A stretch of DNA of 64,000 nt from Tahibacter amnicola (GCF_025398735.1 NZ_CP104694.1:5297465-5361464); one strand, 5' to 3'. Positions 44,402 to 54,957 are shown, counted from the stretch's first letter. Made by a program: numbers and translations. Notes: a model not told the origin generated them from the sequence alone.

Positions 44402-45133
44402 TTACACGGGGTTGCAGCTGGTAATCTTCTTCGCGATAAAGGTCGATTCGACCACCCGCACCGTGGCATCCGAACCGCCCTGGCTGCGCGCGGTGACGCG
44501 ATAAAGCGTGCGGGCATCCACACCGCCACCGCCACCGCCACCGCTACCGCCTGGACCCACTTGCCGGCCGCGGTCGTTGTCTGCACCGGTCTGTCGATAT
44601 CCGCCTCCGCCTCCGCCTCCGCCTCCCCCGCCCGGGCTGCCCTCGCTAACCGTCCTGGAGACTGAACCAAGTTCTTCGACGATATATTGGGGCTGGCTTG
44701 CGAGGGATGCGGTTGCGTAATCACCACTGAGACCGGTTACATCCGCCACCATTTCACGGCCCATCGGCCCCCAGGTCGCGTCCGTGCGGAATTTCTGCAC
44801 CGCAGTCACCAGGCGACCTTCTTTGTCCGAGGTGTAGCACGAGTTCGCGCCACCGCCGGCTTCATCGCACTTGAGGGGAACGCAGCCCGTCGTGGGCGAA
44901 TAGACAGCGCGGTCAATCTGTGTCCAGACGAAGGCTTCACCGGCGCGCAATGCACTCTCCGCGCCCAGTGTGCCCAGCTGACGGTTGCGCATGCCGCCGG
45001 TCATGCGCTCCTGCAGCACGGAATTCCAGGAAGCTGTCACGGCGATCAGGCTGATGATGATCAGGAAGATCAGCGATACGAACAGCACTGCGCCATCCTG
45101 CGCAGGTATCGGTTTAAAACGGGACATAGTCAT
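44402..45133 (-). CDS. pilX: Type IV pilus minor pilin PilX
   Basis: A 243-aa minor pilin. The leader ends AQDG and the helix AVLFVSLIFLIIISLIAVTA follows, without the usual Glu5. The PilX core QERMTGGMRNRQLGTLGAES and ALRAGEAFVW is clear. Residues about 166-210 are an unusual insertion with 11 and 7 consecutive glycines around YRQTGADNDRGRQVG, encoded by two hexanucleotide repeats (44521-44543 and 44601-44625). The C-terminal strand region ends TSCNPV. It is coupled closely to pilW (15 bp) and pilY1 (21 bp). GAGG upstream of the ATG supports the start. Confidence 0.9.
   Translation of the reverse strand: MTMSRFKPIPAQDGAVLFVSLIFLIIISLIAVTASWNSVLQERMTGGMRNRQLGTLGAESALRAGEAFVWTQIDRAVYSPTTGCVPLKCDEAGGGANSCYTSDKEGRLVTAVQKFRTDATWGPMGREMVADVTGLSGDYATASLASQPQYIVEELGSVSRTVSEGSPGGGGGGGGGGGYRQTGADNDRGRQVGPGGSGGGGGGGVDARTLYRVTARSQGGSDATVRVVESTFIAKKITSCNPV
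44521..44543. repeat. Hexanucleotide tandem repeat in pilX (poly-Gly)
   Basis: About four copies of CACCGC (GCGGTG on the coding strand), encoding the second glycine run of PilX. Unit length keeps the frame when copies are gained or lost. Confidence 0.8.
44601..44625. repeat. Hexanucleotide tandem repeat in pilX (poly-Gly)
   Basis: About four copies of CCGCCT (AGGCGG on the coding strand), encoding the first and longer glycine run of PilX, with a codon make-up different from the second repeat. Confidence 0.8.
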
Positions 45134-45148
45134 GATTCTGCCTCGTTA

Positions 45149-46489
45149 TCAAAGGCTGGTAGCGCGCACGGAAATCGTGGCAATGAATTCGCGACGCAAC
45201 TTGCTGCCGGCAGGGAGATTCGTCACCGGCATCGGATCGGTCGGCGCGGTGGGTTCCAGTGCGAAATACGGGTCGCCCACGCTGTAGCGATACGCCTTGT
45301 CCACATCCGCCAGGTCAAATTGATTCTTGACGGTATTGACCAGCATATGCGCTTCAATCGATTTCACCGAGCGCCAGAGGCAGCCGGGTTCGTACAGCCA
45401 TTTCTTGGCGGCATCTGTCAGGTCAGCGGGCGGCGGAGAGCACGTGGTGGGGCCGCTGTTCGCCTCAACCTCCGCGGCGGTCAGATAGCGCACCGCGCCA
45501 TTGAGATCCTGCACGCCGTAGAGGAAATCCAGTCGTTCCACGCCTTCCACCAGTTCGACAGGCGCACCGCCATTGACGCGCCGATAGAGGGAAGAGATCA
45601 CCGAGCCACCCGGCGAATCGGGGGACGGGTCAGGCTTGGTGGCAAGGAAATACGTCACAGTGCGCAGATCCTTGGTGGCGTTGAATACTCGCGTATCGGT
45701 GCCTGGCCCGCCGTTGGCGGGGCAGCTCGGGGTACCATCCAGCAACGCCGCGGGATCGGCTTTCAGCACAGTCCCGCCGTCAAACGTCATCTTCATGATG
45801 GTCGGGGAATTGCAGTCGGTGACGTACGCGAAATCACCGTTCTCGAAATTGATCTTGCTGTCGCCGCCATCTGGATGTTCTTCAATCGTCCACTGCGGAG
45901 CACCGTCCACAAGGCTGCAGACACCACGCCAGCCGGTGCCGCTCAGGCTACGAACGGTCAAAACATCAGTACCCGGCACTTTATTCGGCAAATCCACGGA
46001 AGCCGGCAGATTCGGGGTGCACCCTGTCGTGCAGTCGTAGCCTTGCAGGAAATAGCGCGGGCTCAGCGGATAGGGGCCGTCCGGATCGCGCCAGCCGAGG
46101 GGCTCCGACGGAATCAGCGTCGCGCCCGGCGCATCGGCGAACTGTTCGTCCGGCTGGAACTTCGACCACACCATGGGCGCGCGCGCGGGGCTCACGACGC
46201 CATTGGACGACTTCGTGGATTGCCCGCTGGTGGCATTGCAGAACTGGCCCATCGAGGAACGGAATTCATCGGTGAGGCGCATCGTGGCGAAACGGCCGTT
46301 CTCCTGCAGGCGCGCCAGCGCTTCCTGCACGCGGTTGGTCCGGCTGGTGGTGGTGAAAAGTCCAATCAGGCCGAACGTGATCAACACGCCCAGCGCCAAG
46401 GCCACCATCAATTCGATGAGACTCAGGCCCTGCTGCCGTGCAGCGGCAGAACTGCACTTTTGGAAAATGGGATGCGTGGCTTTTTTCAT
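45149..46489 (-). CDS. pilW: Type IV pilus minor pilin PilW
   Basis: A 446-aa large minor pilin. The leader MKKATHPIFQKCSSAAARQQG is long (21 residues) and is followed by LSLIELMVALALGVLITFGL, a pilin helix with Leu instead of Phe at +1 and Glu5 kept. A big globular part rich in cysteines follows (CNATSGQ, YDCTTGCTP, VCSLVDG-like, DCNSPTIM, TTCSPP, GCLWRSV). The ATG at 46489 overlaps the pilV stop (ATGA), fixing the start. It acts with FimT, PilV, PilX and PilE to prime pilus assembly. Confidence 0.9.
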   Translation of the reverse strand: MKKATHPIFQKCSSAAARQQGLSLIELMVALALGVLITFGLIGLFTTTSRTNRVQEALARLQENGRFATMRLTDEFRSSMGQFCNATSGQSTKSSNGVVSPARAPMVWSKFQPDEQFADAPGATLIPSEPLGWRDPDGPYPLSPRYFLQGYDCTTGCTPNLPASVDLPNKVPGTDVLTVRSLSGTGWRGVCSLVDGAPQWTIEEHPDGGDSKINFENGDFAYVTDCNSPTIMKMTFDGGTVLKADPAALLDGTPSCPANGGPGTDTRVFNATKDLRTVTYFLATKPDPSPDSPGGSVISSLYRRVNGGAPVELVEGVERLDFLYGVQDLNGAVRYLTAAEVEANSGPTTCSPPPADLTDAAKKWLYEPGCLWRSVKSIEAHMLVNTVKNQFDLADVDKAYRYSVGDPYFALEPTAPTDPMPVTNLPAGSKLRREFIATISVRATSL

Positions 46490-47025
46490 GGCTCGAAAAC
46501 CCATGCGAATGTCTGGTCCTGCACCGATGCGGCACCCGTGTCCGTGTTGAGGGATTTCTCCGACCACCTCACCCAGACCGAGCACAGGCCGTCATAGGGG
46601 GGATTGGAATGGCGGGCTGACGCCGGTATGGCAACACCGGGGTTCAGCGCACAACGAATGTTCGCCGTCGCATTCGGCAGGAAACCGACCAACTGCGCGC
46701 TCCACTGGGCCCGATCGCGCAATGCGATTTCCGCTTCGCTGCAGGCCTCAGCGCCCAGGCACGTTTTCGTGGGGGCGGCAGCGGTGGCGGCCGAGTAGTC
46801 GCCGTTGTAGCGGTCGTTCCAGAGTGCCATGCGATTGGCCTTGATCCGGTCCGCCATGCCCTCGGCCAGGAAGGACGCCTGCGTACGCAGGTACGAGCTG
46901 TGGTTTGTCTTTACCGAGACCACGAGCAATCCGGCCAGGCCCAGCAGACCCAGGCCGAAGATCAGCAGTGCAACCAGCACTTCCAGCAGTGAGAATCCGC
47001 GTGTGCGTTTTAGTGACGTGTACAT
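46486..47025 (-). CDS. pilV: Type IV pilus minor pilin PilV
   Basis: A 179-aa minor pilin with a short leader (MYTSLKRTRG) and processing site G|FSLLEVLVALLIFGLGLLGL. The globular domain has ADRIKANRMALWND, as in PilV, and two cysteine pairs. The ATG at 47025 has GAGG five to eight bases upstream; an upstream in-frame start would add an Arg-rich leader overlapping fimT. It lies 7 bp after fimT and overlaps pilW by four bases. Confidence 0.92.
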   Translation of the reverse strand: MYTSLKRTRGFSLLEVLVALLIFGLGLLGLAGLLVVSVKTNHSSYLRTQASFLAEGMADRIKANRMALWNDRYNGDYSAATAAAPTKTCLGAEACSEAEIALRDRAQWSAQLVGFLPNATANIRCALNPGVAIPASARHSNPPYDGLCSVWVRWSEKSLNTDTGAASVQDQTFAWVFEP

Positions 47026-47032
47026 GGTTTCC

Positions 47033-47599
47033 TCAGCACGACGGCGCATTGGAGCCGGTGGTGGTGCGTTGTGAAGTGACAAGGCCGGTGGTCGACACGC
47101 GGATTGAGCGCGAACGGGTAGCGTCGCTATTCGGGGCACAGAGGTTGAAATCGGCGGTATCGCCCATCGTCAGCGCGCCGGTGCCGTTGAAGATCGTCGC
47201 TTTGCTGCCCACTGCATCGCCTTCGGCGCCGTCGACCGCCACCTTCAGGGCATAGCCATCGTGAAGGGCCGGTGTTTCGCGCAGGACCAGCTCGTAAGTG
47301 CCGTTGCGCTTGACGTCTGCCTTCACCTTCCAGCCGCCGGTCCAGATATTGTTTCCGCTATCGGCGAACACGCCAACGCGCAGACCACGCTTGACCGCCT
47401 CCTGCCGCGCCAGGCCCAGGTCGCCAACCAGCCGATTGGTCGCGTCCGTCGCTGCATTGGACACCATCATCTCGCGCATGCTCGGCAGGCCAATGGCCAC
47501 CGCGATCGCGATGATGGCCACGATGATCATCAGTTCGATCAATGAAAAACCCGATGTCCGGACGACGGCTGGACGTCCGCGGTACCCGCTTAAAGCCAT
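47033..47599 (-). CDS. fimT: Minor pseudopilin FimT/GspH family
   Basis: A 188-aa pseudopilin, first gene of the minor pilin operon. The leader MALSGYRGRPAVVRTSG precedes FSLIELMIIVAIIAIAVAIG with Glu5. The GspH/FimT core ATDATNRLVGDLGLARQEAV and the C-terminal strand RSIRVSTTGLVTSQR are clear. FimT proteins can bind DNA for natural transformation in related bacteria; the C-terminal Arg residues fit, but function here is not shown. The ATG at 47599 is preceded by GGGGG. Confidence 0.9.
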   Translation of the reverse strand: MALSGYRGRPAVVRTSGFSLIELMIIVAIIAIAVAIGLPSMREMMVSNAATDATNRLVGDLGLARQEAVKRGLRVGVFADSGNNIWTGGWKVKADVKRNGTYELVLRETPALHDGYALKVAVDGAEGDAVGSKATIFNGTGALTMGDTADFNLCAPNSDATRSRSIRVSTTGLVTSQRTTTGSNAPSC

Positions 47600-47914
47600 A
47601 AGGCCCCCAATGTTCGAATGCGACAAAAAAGTAACCATATGCGTTTCGAGGAGCAACCTGAGCGCACATGCGAGGTAGCAATTGCCTGACGAGTGGATGC
47701 AGGCCACTCAATCACTTAGCGCGGGTCCCGGCGCATTTTGTGGACGAAATTCATGTCCTGCAGGCACTGACACCGCGACCCTGTCACGGACAATTGGCAG
47801 ATGCAATCGGATAGCCGGCGGTAAACGCCGAATGCATCACATTTCGGGCGCGTTTCAGAGACGGAAACGCCGCCCGGTGGGCGGCGTCGGGCTGACTGAT
47901 GAGCGGCGCGAAGC
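47600..47914. other. Intergenic region between ispH and fimT
   Basis: 315 bp with no supported gene. It must carry the pilus operon promoter; I could not assign a sigma-70 or sigma-54 site with confidence. The left end holds the ispH terminator and, beside it, a small CGTTTC/GAAACG dyad. Confidence 0.5.
47865..47887 (-). terminator. Terminator after ispH
   Basis: On the minus strand ACGCCGCCC, a three-base loop and GGGCGGCGT are followed by TTCC. It is a strong stem with a poor U-tract, 28 bases after the ispH stop. Confidence 0.6.
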
Positions 47915-48865
47915 TCAGTTGATCAGGCTGATCCGCAGTTCCTTGGGCAGGGCGAAGGTGACGCCCTCCGGATCGCCGGGGATTTCGGAGACATTGACCG
48001 CCCCGGCCTGCTGCAGGCGGCGGATCACGCCCTGGACCAGATCCTCCGGGGCGGAGGCGCCGGCGGTCACGCCGATGCGCGGCTTTCCGGTCAGCCAGGC
48101 GTCCTGGATGTCCTCGGCGCCATCGATCAGGTAGGCGGGGACGCCCTGCTTTTCCGCCAGCTCGCGCAGGCGGTTGGAGTTGGAGCTGTTGACCGAGCCG
48201 ACGACCAGCACCAGGTCGCAGGACTGGCCCAGCTTGCGCACGGCATCCTGGCGGTTCTGGGTGGCGTAGCAGATATCGTCGTGGCGCGGGCCCAGCATGG
48301 CCGGAAAGTGGCTGCGGAGCGCCTCGATGACGGCCTTGGTGTCGTCCACCGAGAGCGTCGTCTGGGTGACGTAGGCGATGTTGTCGGGATTGCGGGGAAC
48401 CAGGCGCGCCACGTCCTCGGGCGTCTCGACGAGGTAGATCTCGCCGGCGGCGCCGGATTTCGCCCACTGGCCCAGGGTGCCTTCGACTTCCGGATGGCCG
48501 GCGTGGCCGACCAGGACGACGTCGCGCCCGGCCTTGCAGTGGCGCGCGACCTCCATATGGACCTTGGTCACCAGCGGGCAGGTCGCATCGAACACGCGCA
48601 GGCCGCGGCGGTCGGCCTCGGCGCGGACGGCCTGGCTCACCCCATGGGCGCTGAAAATGACCGTTGCACCGTCGGGCACTTCGTCCAGCTCGTCGACGAA
48701 GACCGCGCCGCGCTGGCGCAGGCCGTCAACGACATAGCGGTTGTGCACGACCTCGTGGCGCACGTAGATCGGCGCGCCAAAGACTTCCAGCGCGCGGTCC
48801 ACGATCTCGATCGCCCGGTCGACGCCGGCACAGAAACCGCGGGGATTGGCCAACAGCACTTCCAT
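47915..48865 (-). CDS. ispH: 4-hydroxy-3-methylbut-2-enyl diphosphate reductase
   Basis: Last enzyme of the MEP isoprenoid pathway; a [4Fe-4S] enzyme giving IPP and DMAPP. The 316-aa sequence has its three cluster cysteines: Cys12 (RGFCAG), Cys96 (DATCPL) and Cys199 (CYATQNRQ). His and Glu motifs FSAHGVS and GHPEVEGT are present. The ATG at 48865 gives the family N-terminus [10 protein letters not shown]. It ends the murJ-ribF-ileS-lspA-ispH run. Confidence 0.96.
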   Translation of the reverse strand: MEVLLANPRGFCAGVDRAIEIVDRALEVFGAPIYVRHEVVHNRYVVDGLRQRGAVFVDELDEVPDGATVIFSAHGVSQAVRAEADRRGLRVFDATCPLVTKVHMEVARHCKAGRDVVLVGHAGHPEVEGTLGQWAKSGAAGEIYLVETPEDVARLVPRNPDNIAYVTQTTLSVDDTKAVIEALRSHFPAMLGPRHDDICYATQNRQDAVRKLGQSCDLVLVVGSVNSSNSNRLRELAEKQGVPAYLIDGAEDIQDAWLTGKPRIGVTAGASAPEDLVQGVIRRLQQAGAVNVSEIPGDPEGVTFALPKELRISLIN

Positions 48866-48893
48866 AGGAATCACGACTCCGGGGCGAGCCCCA

Positions 48894-49412
48894 TTATTGC
48901 CCGCGGGGGTGGTCTTTCCCACTGCGCAGGCTGAACCACGCCAGCAGCGCAGCGCCCACGCAGATGGCCGAGTCGGCCACGTTGAAGGCCGGCCAGGCGA
49001 AGGTCTGGTAATAGACCTGGATGAAGTCGACCACGTGACCAAAACGCACGCGGTCGATCAGGTTGCCCAGGGCACCGCCGATGATCAGCGCCAGCGGCAG
49101 GGCCGAGCGCCAGTCGTTGCGCTCGGTCCGCGCCAGCACGACGACGAGCACGGTGCTGATCACGATCGCTATGCCGCCCAGCCCCCAGCGCTGCCAGCCG
49201 CCGGCGTCGGCAAACAGGCTGAATGCGGCGCCAGGATTGAACGACAGCGTCCAGTTGAGGAAACCGGGCACGACGGGATCCGGCACGCCCTCGACCAGGG
49301 ACGTGGACGCGATCACCTTGGTCCACTGGTCGAGCGCGATCACGACCAGCGAGACCACCAGCCACAGCAGGGCATTCGGGGCGGACGACGCCTTGGTCAC
49401 GACGGCGGCCAT
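48894..49412 (-). CDS. lspA: Lipoprotein signal peptidase
   Basis: Cleaves prolipoprotein signal peptides at the inner membrane. The 172-aa protein has four membrane helices and the catalytic aspartates in GHVVDF (Asp129) and FNVADS (Asp147), plus conserved DQWTK and [10 protein letters not shown]. The ATG overlaps the ileS stop by one base (TGATG), so the two are coupled; a longer in-frame upstream start would lie inside ileS. Confidence 0.95.
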   Translation of the reverse strand: MAAVVTKASSAPNALLWLVVSLVVIALDQWTKVIASTSLVEGVPDPVVPGFLNWTLSFNPGAAFSLFADAGGWQRWGLGGIAIVISTVLVVVLARTERNDWRSALPLALIIGGALGNLIDRVRFGHVVDFIQVYYQTFAWPAFNVADSAICVGAALLAWFSLRSGKDHPRGQ

Positions 49413-52327
49413 CAGAAATAGCGCCGGCGCTCGCCCGCGCCGTCCACGTTTTCGGCGCAGCGCGCGCAGGCCTGCGGATGCGCGGCCACCGAACCGACGT
49501 CGTCGCGGTAATGCCAGCAGCGCACGCACTTCTGGCCGCTGGCACCCGTGGCAAACACCCAGACGTCGTGTTCCGCCAGATCGCCCTTCAACGCCAGCGT
49601 GGTCGGCCTGGCTTCGTCATCCACGAAGGCATCGAAGCCCAGTTCCGGCGCAATGACCGAGAACGCCGGACGATCCCGGTGTGCCTGGATCGAAAGGCCA
49701 GAAGTGATGAAGAAGAAACGCAATTCGTCGGCGACGTCGGCGTAGCGGTCGCGCAGGTCGGCGTCCAGGTACAGCGTCACCTGGGCCTCGAGCGAGGCGC
49801 CGATGACACCGAGTACGCGCATGCCCTCCAGCACCTTTCCCGTGGAACCGCGGATGGCGAGAAGATCCGCCCACCATTGCCGCTGCTGCGGCGAGCCCTG
49901 CGTGGCCGCCAGGCCTTCGTACCAGGTTTCGAACAGCACCGACTCGTCGCGCTGGCCCGGCATCGCGCGCCAGATTTCTTCCGCGGTGAAGGTGAGAATC
50001 GGCGCCAGCCAGCGCACCATGGCTTCCAGGATGCGATACATCGCACTCTGGGCCGAACGGCGGCCATGGCTCTCCGTCGGCATCGTGTAGAGGCGGTCCT
50101 TGGTGATATCCAGGTACAGCGCGCCCAGCTCATTGGTGCAGAAGTTCTGGATGCGCTGGACGATTTCCGGAAAGTCGTAGCGATCGTAAGCGGCGACGAC
50201 AGCCTGCTGCAGGTCGTGGGCCTGCTGCACCGCCCACTGGTCGAGCAGCAGCGAATCCTGCACCGGCACCAGGTGCCTGGCCGGATCAAACCCGGCGAGA
50301 TTGCCCAGCAGGAAGCGCGCCGTATTGCGGATGCGGCGATACGCGTCGGAAACGCGCTTGAGGATCTCGTTGGAAACCGACATCTCGTTGCGGTAGTCGG
50401 TCGAAACGACCCACAGGCGCAGCACGTCCGCACCCAGCGTGTTGATCACCTCCTGCGGCGCGACGACGTTCTTGAGCGACTTGGACATCTTGTGACCCTG
50501 CGCATCCACGGTGAAGCCGTGGGTCAGCACATGGTCATACGGCGCCTTGGCATACATGCCGATCGAGGTGAGCAATGACGACTGGAACCAGCCGCGGTGC
50601 TGGTCCGAGCCTTCCAGGTACATGACCTTGTCGTCGGGGCCGCTCGGGCGCAGGTAGTCGCGGGCCTGCACGACGCAGGCGTGCGTGACGCCCGAGTCGA
50701 ACCACACGTCGAGAATGTCGGTGACTTTCTCGTAGTCGGCCGCTTCGTCGCCGAGGAACTCGGTGATGTCGATGTCGTACCACGCATCCACACCACCCTG
50801 CTCCACGCGCTGCGCCGCCAGTTCCATCAGTTCCGTGGTGCGCGGATGCGGCTCGGAGGTCGACTTGTGCACGAACAGCGCAATCGGTACGCCCCAGGTG
50901 CGCTGGCGCGAGATGCACCAGTCCGGGCGGCCGACAATCATGCTGGTGATGCGCTCGCGGCCCCACGCGGGATACCAGTTCACTTCCTTCTCGATCGCTT
51001 CCAGCGCACGTGAACGCAGGCCTGCCTGGTCCATGCTGATGAACCACTGGGGCGTGGTGCGGAACGCGACCGGCTTCTTGTGACGCCAGCAGTGCGGATA
51101 GCTGTGGTTGATCTTCTCGAAGGCCAGCAGCACGCCGCGCTCGCGCAGCACCTCGGCGATGGAATCGTTCGCCTTCCAGACGTGCTGGCCGGCGAACAGT
51201 TCCGTATCCGACAGGTACACGCCATTGCCGCCGACCGGATTGACCACGCCGATGCCGTATTTCTGGCCGACCTGGAAGTCTTCCACGCCGTGGCCGGGCG
51301 CCGTATGCACTGCACCGGTGCCATCCTCGGCGGAGACGTGGTCGCCCAGAATCACCGGCACCTTGCGCGCATAGAACGGATGCTGCAGCAGCAGGTTTTC
51401 CAGCGCGGCGCCAGCAGTGCGGCCCAGCACGTTGATACTTTCGATCTTGTAGCGGGCCACCAGGCGCGAGACGAGACTGTCGGCTACGGCCAGCAGCACA
51501 CGGCGGCCATTGCGCGGAACGCCCTCGATCAGCGCGTACTCAAGATCAGCTCCGAGCGTGACGGCCATGCTGGCGGGCAGCGTCCACGGGGTCGTCGTCC
51601 AGATGGGCACGGCGACGATGGCATCACCGATCTCGCCCACGCCGAACTTGCCGGCCAGCGCGGCCGGGTCGATGGCGTCGTAGGCCACGTCGATGGCCGG
51701 CGAATCTTTGTTGATGTATTCGATCTCGGCTTCGGCCAGGGCCGAACCGCATTCAAAGCACCAGTGCACGGGCTTCACGCCGCGCGCCAGATGACCGTTC
51801 GAGACGATCTTCGACAGCGCGCGGATCATGTCCGCTTCGTAGCGGAAATCCATCGTGCGATAGGGATTTTCCCATTCACCCAGCACGCCCAGGCGCTTGA
51901 AGTCAGCGCGCTGCAGGTCGATCTGGCGGGCGGCGTATTCGCGGCACTTCTGGCGGAAGGCCTTCGCGTCGATCTTCTCGCCGACCTTGCCGACTTCCTT
52001 TTCCACCGCGATCTCGATCGGCAGGCCGTGGCAATCCCAGCCTGGCACGTAGGGCGCGCGGTAGCCGGCCATCAGCTTGGACTTGACCACGACGTCCTTG
52101 AGAACCTTGTTCACCGCGTGGCCGATGTGGATCTCGCCGTTGGCATAGGGCGGGCCGTCGTGCAGGACGAAGGTCTTGCTGCGGTTGGCGGTGCGCGCCT
52201 GGATGGCACTGTAGCGCGCCTGCTGTTCCCATTCGGCCAGCATGCCGGGTTCGCGCTTGGCCAGGTCCGCCTTCATGGCGAAGGGGGTTTCCGGCAGATT
52301 GATGGTTGGCTTGTAGTCGATCGTCAC
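49412..52327 (-). CDS. ileS: Isoleucine-tRNA ligase
   Basis: Charges tRNA-Ile. The 971-aa class I synthetase shows the HIGH region [16 protein letters not shown], the editing domain [12 protein letters not shown] and [12 protein letters not shown], the motif [13 protein letters not shown], the KMSKS loop [10 protein letters not shown], and a C-terminal zinc finger with CVRCWHYR and CARC. The start is a GTG at 52327 with GGAG eight bases upstream. It is a typical bacterial type, not the mupirocin-resistant form, judged by the zinc tail. It lies 3 bp after ribF. Confidence 0.97.
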   Translation of the reverse strand: MTIDYKPTINLPETPFAMKADLAKREPGMLAEWEQQARYSAIQARTANRSKTFVLHDGPPYANGEIHIGHAVNKVLKDVVVKSKLMAGYRAPYVPGWDCHGLPIEIAVEKEVGKVGEKIDAKAFRQKCREYAARQIDLQRADFKRLGVLGEWENPYRTMDFRYEADMIRALSKIVSNGHLARGVKPVHWCFECGSALAEAEIEYINKDSPAIDVAYDAIDPAALAGKFGVGEIGDAIVAVPIWTTTPWTLPASMAVTLGADLEYALIEGVPRNGRRVLLAVADSLVSRLVARYKIESINVLGRTAGAALENLLLQHPFYARKVPVILGDHVSAEDGTGAVHTAPGHGVEDFQVGQKYGIGVVNPVGGNGVYLSDTELFAGQHVWKANDSIAEVLRERGVLLAFEKINHSYPHCWRHKKPVAFRTTPQWFISMDQAGLRSRALEAIEKEVNWYPAWGRERITSMIVGRPDWCISRQRTWGVPIALFVHKSTSEPHPRTTELMELAAQRVEQGGVDAWYDIDITEFLGDEAADYEKVTDILDVWFDSGVTHACVVQARDYLRPSGPDDKVMYLEGSDQHRGWFQSSLLTSIGMYAKAPYDHVLTHGFTVDAQGHKMSKSLKNVVAPQEVINTLGADVLRLWVVSTDYRNEMSVSNEILKRVSDAYRRIRNTARFLLGNLAGFDPARHLVPVQDSLLLDQWAVQQAHDLQQAVVAAYDRYDFPEIVQRIQNFCTNELGALYLDITKDRLYTMPTESHGRRSAQSAMYRILEAMVRWLAPILTFTAEEIWRAMPGQRDESVLFETWYEGLAATQGSPQQRQWWADLLAIRGSTGKVLEGMRVLGVIGASLEAQVTLYLDADLRDRYADVADELRFFFITSGLSIQAHRDRPAFSVIAPELGFDAFVDDEARPTTLALKGDLAEHDVWVFATGASGQKCVRCWHYRDDVGSVAAHPQACARCAENVDGAGERRRYF

Positions 52328-52330
52328 GAT

Positions 52331-53284
52331 TCAGGCTCCGGCGGCCACCAGGCGGGGCGCACCAAGGATGCGCCGCGCGGCGGCGGCGTCATCGTCCATT
52401 TGCCGGACCAGGCTGGGCAGGTCCGGGAATTTTTCTTCGTCCCGCAGTTTCTGTACAAATTCCACTTCAATACGACGCCCGTAGAGATCGCCGTCAAAAT
52501 CGAACAGGTGCGATTCCAGCAAGGGCTCGGTACCGGCAACGGTCGGCCGCACACCCAGGCTGGCGACGGCCGGATGCGGCGCATTGCCGACGCCATGCAC
52601 CCATACCGCAAAAATGCCCTGCACCGGTGCCACCCGCCGGCCCAATCGCAGATTGGCCGTCGGATAGCCGAGCTTTCGACCTAATTGCTGGCCGCGGACC
52701 ACATGCCCACCGATGCTGAATCGCCGCCCCAGCTGGTTCGCGGCGGCGTTGAATTCGCCGGCGGCCAGCAGCCGGCGGATCGCCGAGCTGGACACGCGTT
52801 CACCCTGCCAGAGGAAGGAATCCAGTTCCGTCGCCCGGAAACCGTGCCGCAGGCCGTGCGCCTTGAGCAAGGCCATATCACCGCGACGGGCATGGCCGAA
52901 ACGGAAATCGCGGCCGACCACGATCTCGCGCGCACCAACCCGCGCCACCAGGACGTCGGCAATGAAGTCCTCCGCCGACATCGCGGCCAGGGCCGCGTTG
53001 AAACGCAGCAGCAGTAGCCGTTGCATGCCGCTGTCGCGTAGCCGGGCGATCTTTTCCCGCGCCGAGGCCAGGCGCGGCAAGGGCTCCCCGCGGGCGAAGA
53101 ATTCGCGCGGGATCGGCTCGAAACTGATGGCGATGGGCGTCAGGCCCAAGTCGTCGGCGCGCCGGCGTACGTGATCCAGCACGAAGCGATGACCGCGGTG
53201 TACGCCGTCGAATGCGCCGATACAGACCACGCTGCCGCGCGGCGCGAGCGATGGCCCGGCGGCGTCCCTAAACAGCGTATGCAT
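52331..53284 (-). CDS. ribF: Bifunctional riboflavin kinase / FAD synthetase
   Basis: Makes FMN and FAD from riboflavin. The 317-aa protein has the N-terminal adenylyltransferase motif GAFDGVHRGH and ISFEPIPREFF, then VVGRDFRFGHARRGD and the ISSTxIR-like VSSSAIRRLL. The C-terminal kinase domain has GxxLGYPTANL (GRKLGYPTANLRL) and the family LESHLFDFDGDLYGR segment. The ATG at 53284 lacks a strong ribosome site; a GTG 33 bases upstream is an alternative. Confidence 0.95.
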   Translation of the reverse strand: MHTLFRDAAGPSLAPRGSVVCIGAFDGVHRGHRFVLDHVRRRADDLGLTPIAISFEPIPREFFARGEPLPRLASAREKIARLRDSGMQRLLLLRFNAALAAMSAEDFIADVLVARVGAREIVVGRDFRFGHARRGDMALLKAHGLRHGFRATELDSFLWQGERVSSSAIRRLLAAGEFNAAANQLGRRFSIGGHVVRGQQLGRKLGYPTANLRLGRRVAPVQGIFAVWVHGVGNAPHPAVASLGVRPTVAGTEPLLESHLFDFDGDLYGRRIEVEFVQKLRDEEKFPDLPSLVRQMDDDAAAARRILGAPRLVAAGA

Positions 53285-53349
53285 TGCCGGGAGTATAGCC
53301 GCTGCGTTGCGACGCACAACGCCACGGATTTCCCCGCGCCGCGGCCGCT

Positions 53350-54957
53350 TCAGACGCCACGCAGGTCACGCAGACGAAAGCCCAGCGCGAACAGGACAAC
53401 CGCGAAGGTCGCCCCGCCGGCGCCAACCAGGACGCCCAGGCGGAAGATCCGCAGGCTGGTCGGAATGCTTGTCCACTCCGGCCACAGGGCAAGACCCGCC
53501 AGCAGTACGCCGCACATCGCCAGGCAGGCGGCGGCCAGGCGGACGAGATGGCGCGTCCATCCGGGCTGGCGCTGGTACACGCCGGCTTTCGCCAGCGCCC
53601 GCCACAGCTGCGCCAGGTTGAGATAGCTGGCCAGCGCACTGGCCATGGCCAACGCCACGTGCAGGCCGGGAATGGTCGCCAGCGCCGCGATCCAGCCATC
53701 GGCCCGCTGGGCCGGCGTTGACCACAGAACGAACAGGGAGAACAGGAAGACGATATTCAGGGCCATGTTCGCAACCATCGCGACGATGCCCGCCCGCACA
53801 GGCGTGCGGGTGTCCTGGCGCGCATAAAACGCGGGCGCGACAACCTTCACCAGGGCGAAGGCCGGCAATCCGAAGCTCAGGGCCGACAGGCTCAGCGCCG
53901 CCATGTCGACATCGTGCGGCGTGAACTGGCCGCGCATGAACAGGGTGGCGACCAGGGGCTTGGCGAGAAATACCAGGCCCAGCATCGCCGGAGCGGCAAT
54001 CAGCAGAGCGGTGCGCAGGCCCCAGTCCAAGGCCCGCGAAAAACCTGCGCTGTCGGTTGCCACGTGATGCCGCGACAGGCTCGGCAAGATCACTGTGCCC
54101 AGGGCGACGCCAAACAAGCCGAGCGGAAATTCCAGCAGGCGGTCGCTCTGCGACAACCATGTCTGGGAGCCGGTCACCAGGTAGGACGCAATCATCGTAT
54201 CCAGGAGCAGGTTGACCTGGGCCACCGAGGAGCCGAACAGGGTCGGCACCATCACCTTGCGGATCTGCTGCACGCGCGGATGGCGCCAGCCCCAGCGCGG
54301 CAGCGACAACATGTTCAACGAGCGCAGCGCCGGCAGCTGGAACAGCAGCTGCAGCACGCCGGCGACCAGCACCGACCAGCCCAGCGCCATGATCGGCACT
54401 TCCAGGCGCGGCGCCAGCCAGAGGGCACCGGCGATCATGCACAGGTTCATGATCACCGGCGTCAGCGCCGGCAAGGCAAAGCGATGGAAGGCATTCAGAA
54501 CGCTCCCCGCCATTGCCGTCAGGGAGACGAACAACAGGAACGGGAACATCACCCGCAGGAGGTCGGCCGTCAGCTGGAACTTGGCCGGTTCATCGATCGC
54601 ACCGGAGCTGAAAAGCCCGGTCACCCATTCGGCACCGATGACGCCCAGCGCGGTGACGACCAGCAGGATGCCGCCCAGCGTGCCGGCGGCACGCGCGACC
54701 AGTTCGCGCAGCTCGGCTTCGGAACGGGTTTCTTTCACTTCGGTAAAGACCGGCACGAAGGCCAGGGAGAAGGCGCCCTCGGCGAACAGCCGACGCAGGA
54801 AGTTCGGGATACGGAAGGCCACCCAGAAAGCATCCGAGGCCGCGCTGGCGCCAAATGCCGCGGAGATGGCCACGTCCCGGGCCAGTCCAAGGAGGCGGGA
54901 GATGAACGTCATGCCGCTGAAAGACACCAGCGAACGCAATAAACTCGGGACTTTCAC
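53350..54957 (-). CDS. murJ: Lipid II flippase MurJ
   Basis: Flips lipid II across the inner membrane for peptidoglycan synthesis. The 535-aa MOP-family protein has about 14 membrane helices and the family opening VSFSGMTFISRLLGLARDVA, then AFRIPNFLRRLFAEGAFSLA and PALTPVIMNL. The GTG at 54957 with GGAG eight bases upstream matches the family N-terminus better than an ATG at 55002. It is divergent from rpsT, an arrangement common in related genomes, and heads the run to ispH. Confidence 0.94.
   Translation of the reverse strand: MKVPSLLRSLVSFSGMTFISRLLGLARDVAISAAFGASAASDAFWVAFRIPNFLRRLFAEGAFSLAFVPVFTEVKETRSEAELRELVARAAGTLGGILLVVTALGVIGAEWVTGLFSSGAIDEPAKFQLTADLLRVMFPFLLFVSLTAMAGSVLNAFHRFALPALTPVIMNLCMIAGALWLAPRLEVPIMALGWSVLVAGVLQLLFQLPALRSLNMLSLPRWGWRHPRVQQIRKVMVPTLFGSSVAQVNLLLDTMIASYLVTGSQTWLSQSDRLLEFPLGLFGVALGTVILPSLSRHHVATDSAGFSRALDWGLRTALLIAAPAMLGLVFLAKPLVATLFMRGQFTPHDVDMAALSLSALSFGLPAFALVKVVAPAFYARQDTRTPVRAGIVAMVANMALNIVFLFSLFVLWSTPAQRADGWIAALATIPGLHVALAMASALASYLNLAQLWRALAKAGVYQRQPGWTRHLVRLAAACLAMCGVLLAGLALWPEWTSIPTSLRIFRLGVLVGAGGATFAVVLFALGFRLRDLRGV

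Noticed and set aside
44521-44625. CRISPR-like array
   Set aside because: The repeats are six-base codon repeats in pilX with no spacers; no other array-like pattern exists in the window.
47600-47707. Longer fimT start at 47707
   Set aside because: It would add a 36-residue leader before the prepilin site; the ATG at 47599 gives the usual leader length.
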